Part shown: positions 11,745 through 21,372 of the stretch, piece by piece | Numbering within the stretch: the first letter of the stretch is position 1 | Layout of the letters: each line of letters starts with the position of its first letter | Assembly (NCBI GenBank): GCA_947650285.1 | Contig: CANTFL010001290.1 | Coordinates: 1 to 64,000, forward strand | Length of the DNA: 64,000 nucleotides | Reading direction: 5' to 3' | From: Hyaloperonospora brassicae | Lineage: Eukaryota; Oomycota; Peronosporomycetes; Peronosporales; Peronosporaceae | Made by a program: the position numbers and the translations under genes | Notes under the pieces: generated by a model | Databases searched by the model: none | Told to the model about the DNA's origin: nothing | The model's input: the letters and a program-made list of their open reading frames with translations, nothing else

Positions 11745-12545
11745 TCAAGTACGTAGGGACTTATTCCCTCGACGCCTTATGGCTGTGATCACACTGCCAA
11801 GAGCCTGGTCTTTTACGGTCGATTTTTCCGTCGACCTAGGATAACCGCGTTGCCGCCAATAAGCAGATTTTTTTCTTGGATGCAGATCGCTAGGCATGCA
11901 TCCATGTCCCGGTCCACTCGACTTATTCGAGTGGTGGACCTTCAGCGCCGCCTGTACTCCTGTACAGCCGCCGGGAGCTTGCTCCACAGTGTAGTGATCA
12001 ACTACACTGTGATCTTGTGCAGTAGTGCTAACGACCGTACCGCAAGTGAGGCCACCGCACTCACTCGCATAACATCCACATGCTTGCGGATTCACGAAGA
12101 CGTTCAACAGATGGTCATGTGATGAACAAGAATGTGCATCGTGACGGAACGATGCTGTCAATTTGATCTTGGGCCGTACCTTCTGATCCAAGGTAGTCCT
12201 AGGATGACATCAAATTTGTCATCCAGATCCAGTACAATGAAGTGATCATCGTACTGTTCACCCTCTAACGTGTAGTGGATTCCTACTACACGTTTCTCAA
12301 CGGTTATCGATGCGCCTGTTGCAAGGCGCACCGTCATCCTTGTGGAGGGGAATGTCGCGCTCAACGAACTTGAGCCTACGACCCTCTAGTGACTGGCGAC
12401 GAACAAAGTTGTTCGACGCCCCACAGTCTACTAGGGCACGAAGCGACAAATCATTTGTCGCTTCAAACTTCAAGGTGATGAGCGAAACGTCATCACCAGG
12501 TGCAGAGACACACAATGATTGTGTATCTGGAGCAACTTTCGTCAA
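11745..12545 (-). pseudogene. G1b protease and pol spacer (tract shared with G1a)
   Basis: 12545-12297 carries LRALVDCGASNNFVRR (catalytic Asp in DCGAS), 12364-12158 the FDVILGLPW flap region, and 12191-11745 the Cys-rich spacer (CGCYASECGGLTCG). It shares with G1a the TGA stop after GPRSN and the following frame jump, which G1c lacks. It also has an extra C near 12343 that breaks the protease frame only here. Confidence 0.85.
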
Positions 12546-12598
12546 GAGATTTGCAAATTCTCTTGAGGTTGCTGGATCAGTAGGGCGCTCCGCCCCTA

Positions 12599-13470
12599 CT
12601 AACCCCGACCATTTTTTGATGGTCCGTCTCGCTGTTGCGGCTTCGCAACAGCGCTGGACCCACGCCCATTGCCCTTTCTGGCAAATGGTCGTCCATTTCG
12701 CTCAGTACTGTTTGGTACTGGGCGTGGAGCACTACACTCGTATGCGTAGTGCCCTAACTTCTGACAGCGATTGCACCTCTGCAATCGCTTATTGTTTGAA
12801 GAGCGAGGTCTCTCGCTCTCAACATAGCAGAGGTCCATTGGTTCTGGACCTCCGATCTCTTGTCGTCTCGGTGGACGATAAGAGTTTGAGCTAGCATGAG
12901 CCTGTATCATGCTAAAGTCTTCCTGTTCCGCAGCTGATATTGCCTCTTCCAGCGTATTCAGCTCAAGGCGGAACAGGTGGCTACTGACGGACCCTTCTAC
13001 GAGCCCTTGCATGAACACCGTAATCAACGTGTGTTCATGGACTGGGTTAGCAGTTATACTACTCGCGAGGAGTCGTATATGTTGAGCGTAATCGTGCAGA
13101 TCACGCCCACCCTGCTTGAGTTATCTGAGCTCTGACTAAGCCCTGAACTGAGCCCGTGGCGGTTAAACGTTTGTTTGATACGGATCTTAAAGGACCCCAG
13201 CGACTCAAAAGCATATGGGTCGATCATCTTCAGTCCTAAGGTCCAAGTCTTGGCACGTCCTGCCAAATGAGTTTGAGCAAGCGTGAGTTTTATCTGCTCA
13301 TCGTCGATACGACGTGCCTCTATGGATCGTTTAAGTTCGATGAAGCATAACAACAGGGACTCTTCATCGACGCCACGGTACTTGGAGATATCAACCTTTA
13401 AGATCTCGGGGCGACGCGTGTGCGTCGTCCCGCCCACAGTAGCATAAATTGCTGCTGTCTCATCGGTCAT
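12599..13470 (-). pseudogene. G1b gag
   Basis: 13470-13054 is the capsid N-terminal part (diverged from G1a), and 13027-12599 the capsid end and nucleocapsid, which is residue-for-residue the same as G1a over about 140 residues, including the zinc knuckle CNRCQKLGHYAYEC (CX2CX4HX4C). The abrupt change from diverged to identical near 13073 marks the edge of the shared tract. Gag would form particles and bind RNA. Confidence 0.85.
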
Positions 13471-13795
13471 ATCTGGGCACCGGGTTCTCTCAACTGCTCA
13501 TACTGTTGAGAACTTTGCTGGTGAAGCAAGGCTACTTTCACTTTTTCGTCTACAAGCTCATGTTAAGTGAACTTGGCTATAGCAGGATGTTGTTGATCTC
13601 TGTTAAGAGACTCCAAAATGACGCACATCACGAATTCGCTAACGGTATGATTCATTCTTTCTACCGCACACCATTCGATGTAACTCAAATGGCTATAGAC
13701 CTCACGCGTGGCATGAAAGCTTTTTTCATCATCCAACGTGTTCGTGTCGGATGAGGTAATTGTGGTCGCTGAACGGACTACGAACGGCAACCAGG

Positions 13796-14258
13796 TATAA
13801 GAGGGACTGGAACTGCGCGCTGATAGCAGTACATAGCAATCTTACACTGGATGCAGTGAGAACTAGTGTCCTCATTAACGTACGTACACCGTACGCGCCC
13901 AGAGGAAGACTAGGTACCAATTGACTTAGTTTAGAAGAAGGAAAAGTACAACCGTATTAATATGGTGATTCATATAGGTCTCTTACTTCTTGTCTTGCCG
14001 TAATGATATTGATACCAAACCATGTATGATGGCGACTACCCACCACCCATTGCGCGCGTCTAGCAGCGATTGGTGGGTTGACATAATCATAATATCAATC
14101 AATCAGTAGACCTTTGGGTTATCTCAACAATATCACTATAACCAGTGATGTTGTTAATCGAATATTCAACATACTATTCTTCATTACCACTGTGCGAAAT
14201 GGTAATAAAGAATAATGTTGAACAATCGTAACTTCCATGTAAGGGCTACCCCGTTACA
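13796..14258 (-). repeat. G1b 5' LTR (463 bp)
   Basis: On the minus strand it begins TGTAACGGGGTAGCCC. A mutated primer site (TGGTTGCCGTTCGTAGTCC on the minus strand, 13775-13793) sits two bases inside. It is longer than the 391-bp subfamily and has its own hairpins: the ATTACCA...TGGTAAT stem replaces ATTGTCAC...GTGACAAT of the short LTRs. Confidence 0.85.
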
Positions 14259-14263
14259 GCTGC

Positions 14264-17019
14264 GATAAAAGAACATCATACTGCTGACGTGGTGCTGACG
14301 TGCTGCTTACCAGGTGTAACGCAGCCCCGTGTGCGCTCCATCCATCGGTGCAGTTGCTACAATTCTACTATCAGTGCCTGCTGACAATCACGCAACACCT
14401 GTGTCAGCGCATCGTGCAGATTGCCGCAAGTATTGATGAAGCAACAGACAATTTCGACTCAGCCATCTCTATTCGCTGAAGGTGTCTTCCTCGTGCGCGA
14501 ACTCACGAACTCTTCTCTATATGGTCGCTGCTATCTCGTCGGCCAGTCGTTTCGTGCATACACCGAAGACGAAACTTCGTTGTGACTCATGCATCCACCC
14601 CATGGCGTAGCAGTTGTGTGTCCTGAATTTTTTTGCATGTACTCGGGGCCCCTTACAAGGCGGCTCAACTACTGTACTTCTCGTTAGCCGTCGCTCGGCA
14701 AAACGTTCTTGAGACATTGGGTCAGCTGCTGAGGCGTCTGTTAAGCGACACAGCTCGAGCAATGGCGTCATGATTTGATTTGAAGCCTTCCGTCCAGCGC
14801 AAACAACTGTCGATTGATTGTGCAGCTCATGGCTTGGGCACAGTGGTGATGGATCCTTGTGAAGAGTAGCCAATGTATACCGCGATTAGTTCATATTATG
14901 CTTCAACTGCTGGAACGGTGTTTGGCATGCGAAGGGTTGCTGGTCTCCGCGTAGAAGACAACGGCATACCGCTACGTTTGTGGGCACAACAAAAACCTCG
15001 GTGGTGTTTTGCTGACAGCGTGTAGATGGAACTGTTGCTCTGCAATCTGTTGGTGCACGCAAGTTTCATTTGTGACGTCGGCGCACGCACTGCAATGCCG
15101 GTGCTGGACGATCCCTTCCGCTCAAACTGTAGGCGCGATATCTGTTCGGGTCATTCACCTTTACGATATGTGTGTCCGCTCAGTATTGCCAAGCGGAGAT
15201 CGTAAGGCTATACCACGATCGTTCGTACGCCATTTTCTTTACTCGGCGAATTGCTGTCCCGACGAGCTCAAGGTTTGTGAACGTTTTTGTGGTTCCGGTG
15301 TATACCCTCATCTCCACTGTCACTCGTGTGTGCTCTGTTGTGTTGGCTAGATCAAAAAAGTGATTGGGGTATCAGGTTGTTGTACTTTGCGTGAGCTTTG
15401 TGTGTATGCAACTGAGCCTCTATCATGACCGAGCCCACCGCGCGTTGCGCGAAATGCGTCAAGAGCATCGCAATGAGACGGAAAGCACGGTGACCTACAC
15501 GTTTGTCTTGCACGGATGGCTCCCCATTCCGACTGAGTCGCGAATGAAGCTATCCGTGCAAGGCAAACTTGTACTCTCAAACGCTAATGCTTCACCGAAG
15601 CATTCAGCAATGAAGCAGAAGCTGCGCGAGAAGTCGCAGGAAACGGCACCCGAGTTTGGCCTCGACAAGCCATTCCCTGGCTCTTTCGGCAAAACTGTGC
15701 GGTTTGCTACCAACTGTATGGAACCGATACACTCTCCAGACTACAGACCCCGCGGGAGACGCCTATGAGCTATATTGCTTCAGAGGGTGAGACTGGATCG
15801 CAGCAGCTGAGCACTTCGGTGAGTCTCCTACCCTCGAGCCAGTTGCACATTCCAGCACGAATAGCGGCAAAGCCACTGCAAGCGGCGAGCAAGACGGAAA
15901 CGAGAACGAAGATGCGATGACTTGGAACTGCAACCAGGATGTCACCTCGCGAGATGTTTGTCCAGCAAAACCCTTTGTTTACACACGGGTTGGGCGCGAT
16001 CCTCGCATGTCAATCGGTAATGTCAAGCGAACCCATGCAAATTGGCACCAATGCATTATGACGCTCAGTAGGCTACTGTTGACGTTGGAGTCTCGATGAT
16101 GGAGCGCAGGCTGTTCGTTCGAGTGAAGCACTTTTGCTGTATGTATCCGATTGAATCCGAGTGTGAAGGAGCTCTTTGCAAAAACGCCGACGTCCTGGCG
16201 CATTGAGCTTTGTTGTTGCTTGATGTGCACCGTGCAAGAGACAAGCTCGATAACCTTGAGGCTCTTACCCGGCGAAGACCGAAAGGCGAAATGGGCGATG
16301 CAAAGCAAGATGGACCTGAGGCGGACATATCTGGTGAGCTTGCTGGAGCTTACCATACGATACCGGCGTAGCGCTGCGTATGGTTGTAGGACTGACATGC
16401 TCATCTGCAATTGGCATGATCAGTTGAAAGGACGTACATGCGAGGTCCATGTCTTGCCGTTCGTTGCTTGCTGTGCCTTGCATGCCGTTATTTGCCTGCT
16501 GTGGATTGTGTCTACTCTGTACTGGTGAGTGCATAAGAGAAAGGAGCGAGCAAAAACGATGATCGGGGCTTCACTTGGTGTTGTATTTACAACGTGTTTA
16601 ATGATGCTGCTCAAAGTGCTAGCTTGTCTGCAGGCCCCTTCCATCTTGCGTCTTCTCGGAGATCATTCGGCAGCAACTCTAGCTCTTGCTCGCTCTCTCC
16701 CAGCACGCGAGCCGCGTCATCGTCACTCAGTACACCCACTCCTTCAGCACGCGAGCCACTCCAGCGTTTCTCCTTCAGTACGCAAGCCGCGTCACTGTCA
16801 CTCAATTCGCGCACTCGATCACTATAGCGCTCCAGATATCGCAGCCACCGCTTGAAGCTTGACTCGAAGCTGCGCCACCCGACTTCAAATACAGACCAAA
16901 TACGACCTCATCAAACACCTCGCGTGTCAACCAACAATTGTTGCTACATCGTGTCGGCGCGAGACCTCATGATGTCTGAGTCACGCATCCGATGGAAAAC
17001 TCGCCGACTCGTCGCGGCT
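14264..17019. other. Unrecognised DNA between G1b and the effector
   Basis: Medium frames exist (14517-14873 minus, 15364-15768 plus, 15979-16410 minus, 16151-16528 plus), but none shows a motif I know, and none has a convincing oomycete Inr. A degenerate tandem repeat of AGCACGCGAGCC-type units lies at 16690-16800. On the minus strand it reads as a helical LSDDDAARVLGES repeat. Confidence 0.4.
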
Positions 17020-17202
17020 TCAGTGCTCGGGCAGCAGGCTAGCAATAGCTCTACCCTTTGCCAGCTTAGCCACAGTCTCGTCCTTCAGCAGCGTCACAAG
17101 GGCCTCATCCTTCGACATCGAAGCCAGACGCTTGCCCGTCATCAACATTCGGTAGAGAATAGGAGAGGGTGAGCCACGAACACTTCGTTGAGACCAATCC
17201 AC
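17020..17202 (-). pseudogene. Helical open frame downstream of the effector
   Basis: This minus-strand frame, without ATG in its first part, encodes a Leu/Lys/Ala-rich amphipathic helix (SKDEALVTLLKDETVAKLAK) and starts about 115 bp after the effector stop. Such helical repeats occur in the C-termini of oomycete LWY effectors, so it may be a lost C-terminal extension or a neighbouring effector relic. This is position and composition only. Confidence 0.25.
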
Positions 17203-17317
17203 TCCATAATCCTACCATAGACAGTAGTGGTCCTTCGCGCATTGTCTTAGAAGTCGGCGTGTTTTTCCCCTTCGACAGAGACGTCAAGTTGAAGGCTTCT
17301 CGAGGGGTTGTTCACGA

Positions 17318-18373
17318 CTACAACCAGGTGATCAATCTAAATTTCTTGTTTGGAAATTTCTTGAGCAGCATGGCTTGGAACGTGTTTGCGTGGTCCTTCA
17401 TATTAAAAGACGGGAGGAACATGGATAAGCGCAAGACCTCTTCCTCTCCTCTGAACTCAATCAGAACATCAAATGCCTCAGCGCTGGTAAACGATGTCCC
17501 AAACTTGTCCCAATATGCAAGCCAATCGACGGTATTGGCAAGAATATCAGGCCACGCCGCCTTCATTTCGGCGTCAGATGTAGGCCGGGGCTGTTCACCA
17601 ATCGGCATCATGTGGAAGACGTAGTCCGGTTCAATATTCGCCTTCTGCCACAAAGGAGTGATCACCTCTAAAGATAATTTGTCGCGTAGCACTCTTTGCA
17701 GCTTGATGGCGCGATCCTGCCAACCATCATAGGTAAAAAGCCAGTCAAGAAGCGACACCAGCCGTTCTTTGGTCTCATCCCCTTCAAATTTTGTCAACAG
17801 GGAGTCAACGATAGCAGTGTCGTCGAATGCGCCGGAAGAAAGTTGGTAACTCTTAGCACGCCGGATCCACAGCAAGAGATCTCTTCCGACGATTTCCCAA
17901 TCTCGCTCCACTCCAACGTCGATAAGATTGAGATCTGCCACTAGCTTCTCTTCTCGGACGCCAGCTTCCACCAAAGTTTCCAATGGCTGCGCCATTAGAC
18001 CTTCAAGCTCATTCATGAGATCCCTGTGTAAGTACGGCCGATCAACCAAACTTCGCTGGAGTGCTTCCCATGCGTGTGTTACCAGCGTCTGAAGCGTCGC
18101 TTCGATTTCTTCGGCTGCCTCTAGCGGTAGTTCCACGCTTGGACCCCTATCCTCGTCGTTGCTGAGTTCGTGGTCGATCTTGTTGACGGCAGAGGCAGAG
18201 TCGTGTGCCTCCAGGATGCTTGGCGCGGCAGACGCATTCGCCTCCTCGCGAGCAGGACCAGTCACCAAGTTGAGGGCGCGACGGTCAGTTTGGTCACCGC
18301 CAGCAGCGGTGGAGGCAGCACTTTCCAGCACGAAGATGGTGCAGGCCGTGGTCAAAATCCATGCAGCGCGCAT
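17318..18373 (-). CDS. Candidate secreted RxLR-like effector (351 aa)
   Basis: The uninterrupted, intron-less frame starts at the ATG at 18373, chosen over an upstream ATG at 18448 because an Inr-like promoter lies between them. Residues 1-24 look like a signal peptide (AWILTTACTIFVLES core, small residues after it). Next come RALN at 32-35, a degenerate RxLR, and REE at 42-44 in the place of the dEER motif. The remaining 300 residues are acidic and helical with Trp/Tyr-containing repeats (LLDWLFTYDGWQDRAIKLQ), in the style of WY/LWY folds. If right, it is secreted and acts in plant cells. It is the only intact host-like gene in the window. Alternative: another secreted oomycete protein without host translocation. 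Confidence 0.6.
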   Translation of the reverse strand: MRAAWILTTACTIFVLESAASTAAGGDQTDRRALNLVTGPAREEANASAAPSILEAHDSASAVNKIDHELSNDEDRGPSVELPLEAAEEIEATLQTLVTHAWEALQRSLVDRPYLHRDLMNELEGLMAQPLETLVEAGVREEKLVADLNLIDVGVERDWEIVGRDLLLWIRRAKSYQLSSGAFDDTAIVDSLLTKFEGDETKERLVSLLDWLFTYDGWQDRAIKLQRVLRDKLSLEVITPLWQKANIEPDYVFHMMPIGEQPRPTSDAEMKAAWPDILANTVDWLAYWDKFGTSFTSAEAFDVLIEFRGEEEVLRLSMFLPSFNMKDHANTFQAMLLKKFPNKKFRLITWL

Positions 18374-18388
18374 ACCGGCAGCCAAGCA

Positions 18389-18404
18389 CTTTGCAGAATG
18401 AGAG
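18389..18404 (-). promoter_or_regulatory. Oomycete Inr-like core promoter of the effector
   Basis: The minus strand reads TCTCATTCTGCAAAGT, close to the oomycete initiator consensus GCTCATTYYNCAWTTT (mismatches at the first base and in the final T run). The expected start site A would give a leader of about 26 nt before the ATG at 18373, typical of oomycete genes. Confidence 0.6.
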
Positions 18405-18449
18405 GAGAAGCCGCAACACCTCTTCGCCGCGACGCGCGAACCACCCATT

Positions 18450-19149
18450 TGTCAGCCAACTTGTAAGCGTCAAGAGAGCCGATTCCTGCAAACTTCCGTC
18501 AGCTCCCAGGTCTGGTCTCCGTACTTACTTACCCGAGTCAGAGAATGAACATGGCCGTGTTGCACGCACAAAACCAGACGTAGACTCAGAGGTCCCAGCT
18601 AATCGGGCTCCACGCGTTGCTGCCAGTCACGCAGGTACCACTGCATACGGTGTGTAAAACATCAGCATGTCGCGGCAGACGCAGCTTCACTCTCTAAACG
18701 GATCAGCTAGGGTCCCACTCTCTGAACGGGCAGGCTCGGGCCAGAAAAGACGCAAACAGAGACGCCCGAGCAACAGAGGGCAAAACGTAAAACCAGGTGG
18801 CGCTGAAGAACGTTCTTGAGCTGCGCAGAGCAGGCGCAGGGCTGTGGAGACCAACTGATCCGAGTCGCAGCGCATAGTCTGTCGTACTGAGCCGCCATGT
18901 TTGACCGGGTGCGCTCAAGTCGATGTCCAATGACGACACGCAGTTGCAAGCTAAAGGTGGTTCGTCCGACTGTCTCACGGAGACAAGTGTTGGGAGGCCG
19001 ATGGTCCTCTTAGTTGATGGCTATAGATAGTCGGATGACGCCCTCGCAGCAACGTCTCTCCGAAGCCCGCGACATTGCTGCACAATGAACGTGCAGACGC
19101 ATGTGCACGTGACGCGATCCCAATGCACGCACAGGAAAGAGGCACACGA
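18450..19149. other. No recognised gene
   Basis: Upstream DNA of the effector and unassigned sequence. Open frames at 18687-18978 (minus) overlap each other in several frames without a motif. Confidence 0.4.
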
Positions 19150-19345
19150 TGTAACAGAAGAGCCCGTAACATGATATTTTCATTAAGGCTAAAATGATAA
19201 TAAACAATATTTCGTTGGATATTCTTTCAGCAGTATCACAGAGCATGATGATATTGTTGAGTTGACCGAAGGGTCTACTCATTGGTTAATATCGTGATGA
19301 TATCAACCCACCAATCGCTGCTAGCCGCGCGCAATGAGTGGTGAG
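19150..19345 (+). repeat. Truncated older G1 LTR
   Basis: It starts TGTAACAGAAGAGCCCGTAAC and follows the G1c/G1b LTR type to ATGAGTGGTGAG, where the 5' LTR of G1a begins. The missing second half is not found after G1a, so the right-hand partner was lost. Confidence 0.8.
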
Positions 19346-19735
19346 TGTAACGGGGCAGCCCGTTACATGGAAATTGTCATTTGAGAGATAATGACAATAA
19401 CGAATATTAAGTTGAATATTCTTTAAACAATATCACCAAAGTGGTGATATTGAAGGGTCGCCCAATGAGTCTGTTCATTGGTTGATATCTTGATGATATC
19501 AACCCACCAATCGCCGCAAGACGCGCGCAATGAGTGGTGACGAGACGTCACCGTACACTCAGTTATATTAGCATAATTAAGCTAAGTCAAACAGAGAGAC
19601 AGTGGTTAAAGACTTAATTATATTAATATAAAAGTTTTACTTTTACCCTACCTACGCTTCCTCGTTGCCTTGTGTACGTCTGTCGGGGCACCGAAACCCT
19701 TGCGTTAAGTTCACGCAAGGGTGTGCCCCGTTACA
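19346..19735 (+). repeat. G1a 5' LTR (390 bp)
   Basis: TGTAACGGGG...CCCCGTTACA ends. It carries the hairpin series described for 54901-55291, with the paired change ATTGTCATT...AATGACAAT in place of ATTGTCACT...AGTGACAAT. Confidence 0.95.
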
Positions 19736-19737
19736 CC

Positions 19738-19756
19738 TGGTAGCACTTTGTAGTCC
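19738..19756 (+). other. G1a primer-binding site
   Basis: TGGTAGCACTTTGTAGTCC starts two bases after the LTR. The same site occurs in G1c (47056-47074, minus). The tRNA is not assigned. Confidence 0.75.
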
Positions 19757-19779
19757 CTCCAAGGATCACAGCATCCAAC

Positions 19780-20932
19780 ATGAACATGTTGGATGAAGAA
19801 GACACCTTTCACGCCACGCGTGAAGGGTTTACCCATTTGAGTGACATCGAATGGAGTGCGGTAGAACGAATGAGTTCTACCGTAGGCGAGTTCGCCATTA
19901 GCGTCATGTTGGAGTCTATAGACAGAGACCAACAACATGCCGCTATTGCCAAGTTCATTCAGAATGAATTTGCCATCGAGAGGGAGAAAGTAGCCTTGCT
20001 TCACCAGCAAGGCTCTCAACAGGCCGAGCAGTTAAGAGAACTCGGTGCTCAACAGACGGAAGCTGTTGAGACAGCAGCAATTTCATGCTGCTGCGGGCGG
20101 GACGGCGCATGCGCGTCGTCCCGAAGTCATGAAAGTTGACATCTCCAAGTATAGTGGAGTCCCGGAGGACTCCATGTTACTGTGGTTTGTCGAACTCGAC
20201 AGAGCCTTAAGGGCTCGTCGCGTCGAAGATGAGCAAATGAAACTCACATTTGCTCAGACCCACTTGGCAGGCCGTGCCAAAACTTGGCCCCTGGGACTCG
20301 AGAGTAGCGACCCAAACGTGTTTAGGTCGCTAGATGACTATAAGTCCCGGCTCAGACAAACTTTTGAGCCGCCACGGGCTGAATTCAGGGCTCGTTCAGA
20401 GCTCCTAAAACTCAAGCAGGGTAAGCGTGATGTGCACGCTTACGCACAACATATAAGACTCCTAGCAAGTAGTATAACTGCTAACCCAGTCCATGAACAC
20501 ACGTTGATTACGGTGTTCATGAAAGGGCTCGTAGAAGGGTCCGTCAGTAGCCACCTGTTCCGCCTTGAGCTGAATACGCTGGAAGAGGCAATATCAGCTG
20601 CGGAACAGGAAGACTTTAGCATGATACAGGCTCATGCTAGCTCAAACTCTTATCGTCCACCGAGACGACAAGAGATCGGAGGTCCAGAACCAATGGACCT
20701 CTGCTATGTTGAGAGCGAGAGACCTCGCTCTTCAAACAATAAGCGATTGCAGAGGTGCAATCGCTGTCAGAAGTTAGGGCACTACGCATACGAGTGTAGT
20801 GCTCCACGCCCAGTACCAAACAGTACTGAGCGAAATGGACGACCATTTGCCAGAAAGGGCAATGGGCGTGGGTCCAGCGCTGTTGCGAAGCCGCAACAGC
20901 GAGACGGACCATCAAAAAATGGTCGGGGTTAG
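19780..20932 (+). pseudogene. G1a gag with one frameshift
   Basis: Starts at the first ATG after the leader. Residues 1-100 are the matrix-like N-terminus. Near 20085 one extra T (GCAATTTCATG against the other copies) shifts the frame, after which 20045-20932 carries capsid (MKVDISKYSGVPEDSML onward) and the nucleocapsid zinc knuckle CNRCQKLGHYAYEC, then a basic Arg/Gly tail and a TAG stop. The protease lies in a different frame, so Gag-Pol would need a frameshift. The N-terminus matches G1c gag (47026 on). Confidence 0.9.
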
Positions 20933-20937
20933 TAGGG

Positions 20938-21372
20938 GCGGAGCTATCTACTGATCCAGCAACCTCAAGAGAATTTGCAAATCTCTTGACGAAAGTTGCT
21001 CCAGATACACAATCATTGTGTGTCTCTGCACCTGGTGATGACGTTTCGCTCATCACCTTGAAGTTTGAAGCGACAAATGATTTGTCGCTTCGTGCCCTAG
21101 TAGACTGTGGGGCGTCGAACAACTTTGTTCGTCGCCAGTCACTAGAGGGTCGTAGGCTCAAGTTCGTTGAGCGCGACATTCCCCTCACAAGGATGACGGT
21201 GCGCCTTGCAACAGGCGCATCGATAACCGTTGAGAAACGTGTAGTAGGAATCCACTACACGTTAGAGGGCGAACAGTACGATGATCACTTCATTGTACTG
21301 GATCTGGATGACAAATTTGATGTCATCCTAGGACTACCTTGGATCAGAAGGTACGGCCCAAGATCAAATTGA
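20938..21372 (+). pseudogene. G1a aspartic protease
   Basis: The catalytic motif is LRALVDCGASNNF, with D-C-G in the position of D-S/T-G. Then come the strand RMTVRLATGASITV and the flap/core LDLDDKFDVILGLPW. The frame opens upstream of the first ATG (20986), as expected for a pol domain made by fusion to Gag. It ends at a TGA after GPRSN. In G1c the same place reads through as Trp, so this stop is a lesion. A 1-nt deletion about 30 bp further moves the rest of pol to another frame. Confidence 0.9.

Larger units (their letters stand above)
6160..14258 (-). mobile_element. Full-length old Ty3/Gypsy G1b (about 8.1 kb)
   Basis: The order on the minus strand is 5' LTR (13796-14258), primer site, gag, protease, RT, RNase H, integrase, chromodomain remnant, polypurine tract (6625-6635) and 3' LTR (6160-6624). 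Flanks GCTTC (6155-6159) and GCTGC (14259-14263) agree at 4 of 5 bases, consistent with an old target duplication. All sense genes are broken. One internal tract (about 11890-13073) is nearly identical to the younger G1a, unlike the rest. Confidence 0.85.

Noticed and set aside
14517..14873. 118-codon minus-strand frame
   Set aside because: No motif and no homologue in the window; length is within chance for this composition.
15364..15768. 134-codon plus-strand frame with a hydrophobic start
   Set aside because: No recognisable domain, no Inr-like promoter, and overlapping frames of similar length on the other strand; left as unrecognised DNA.
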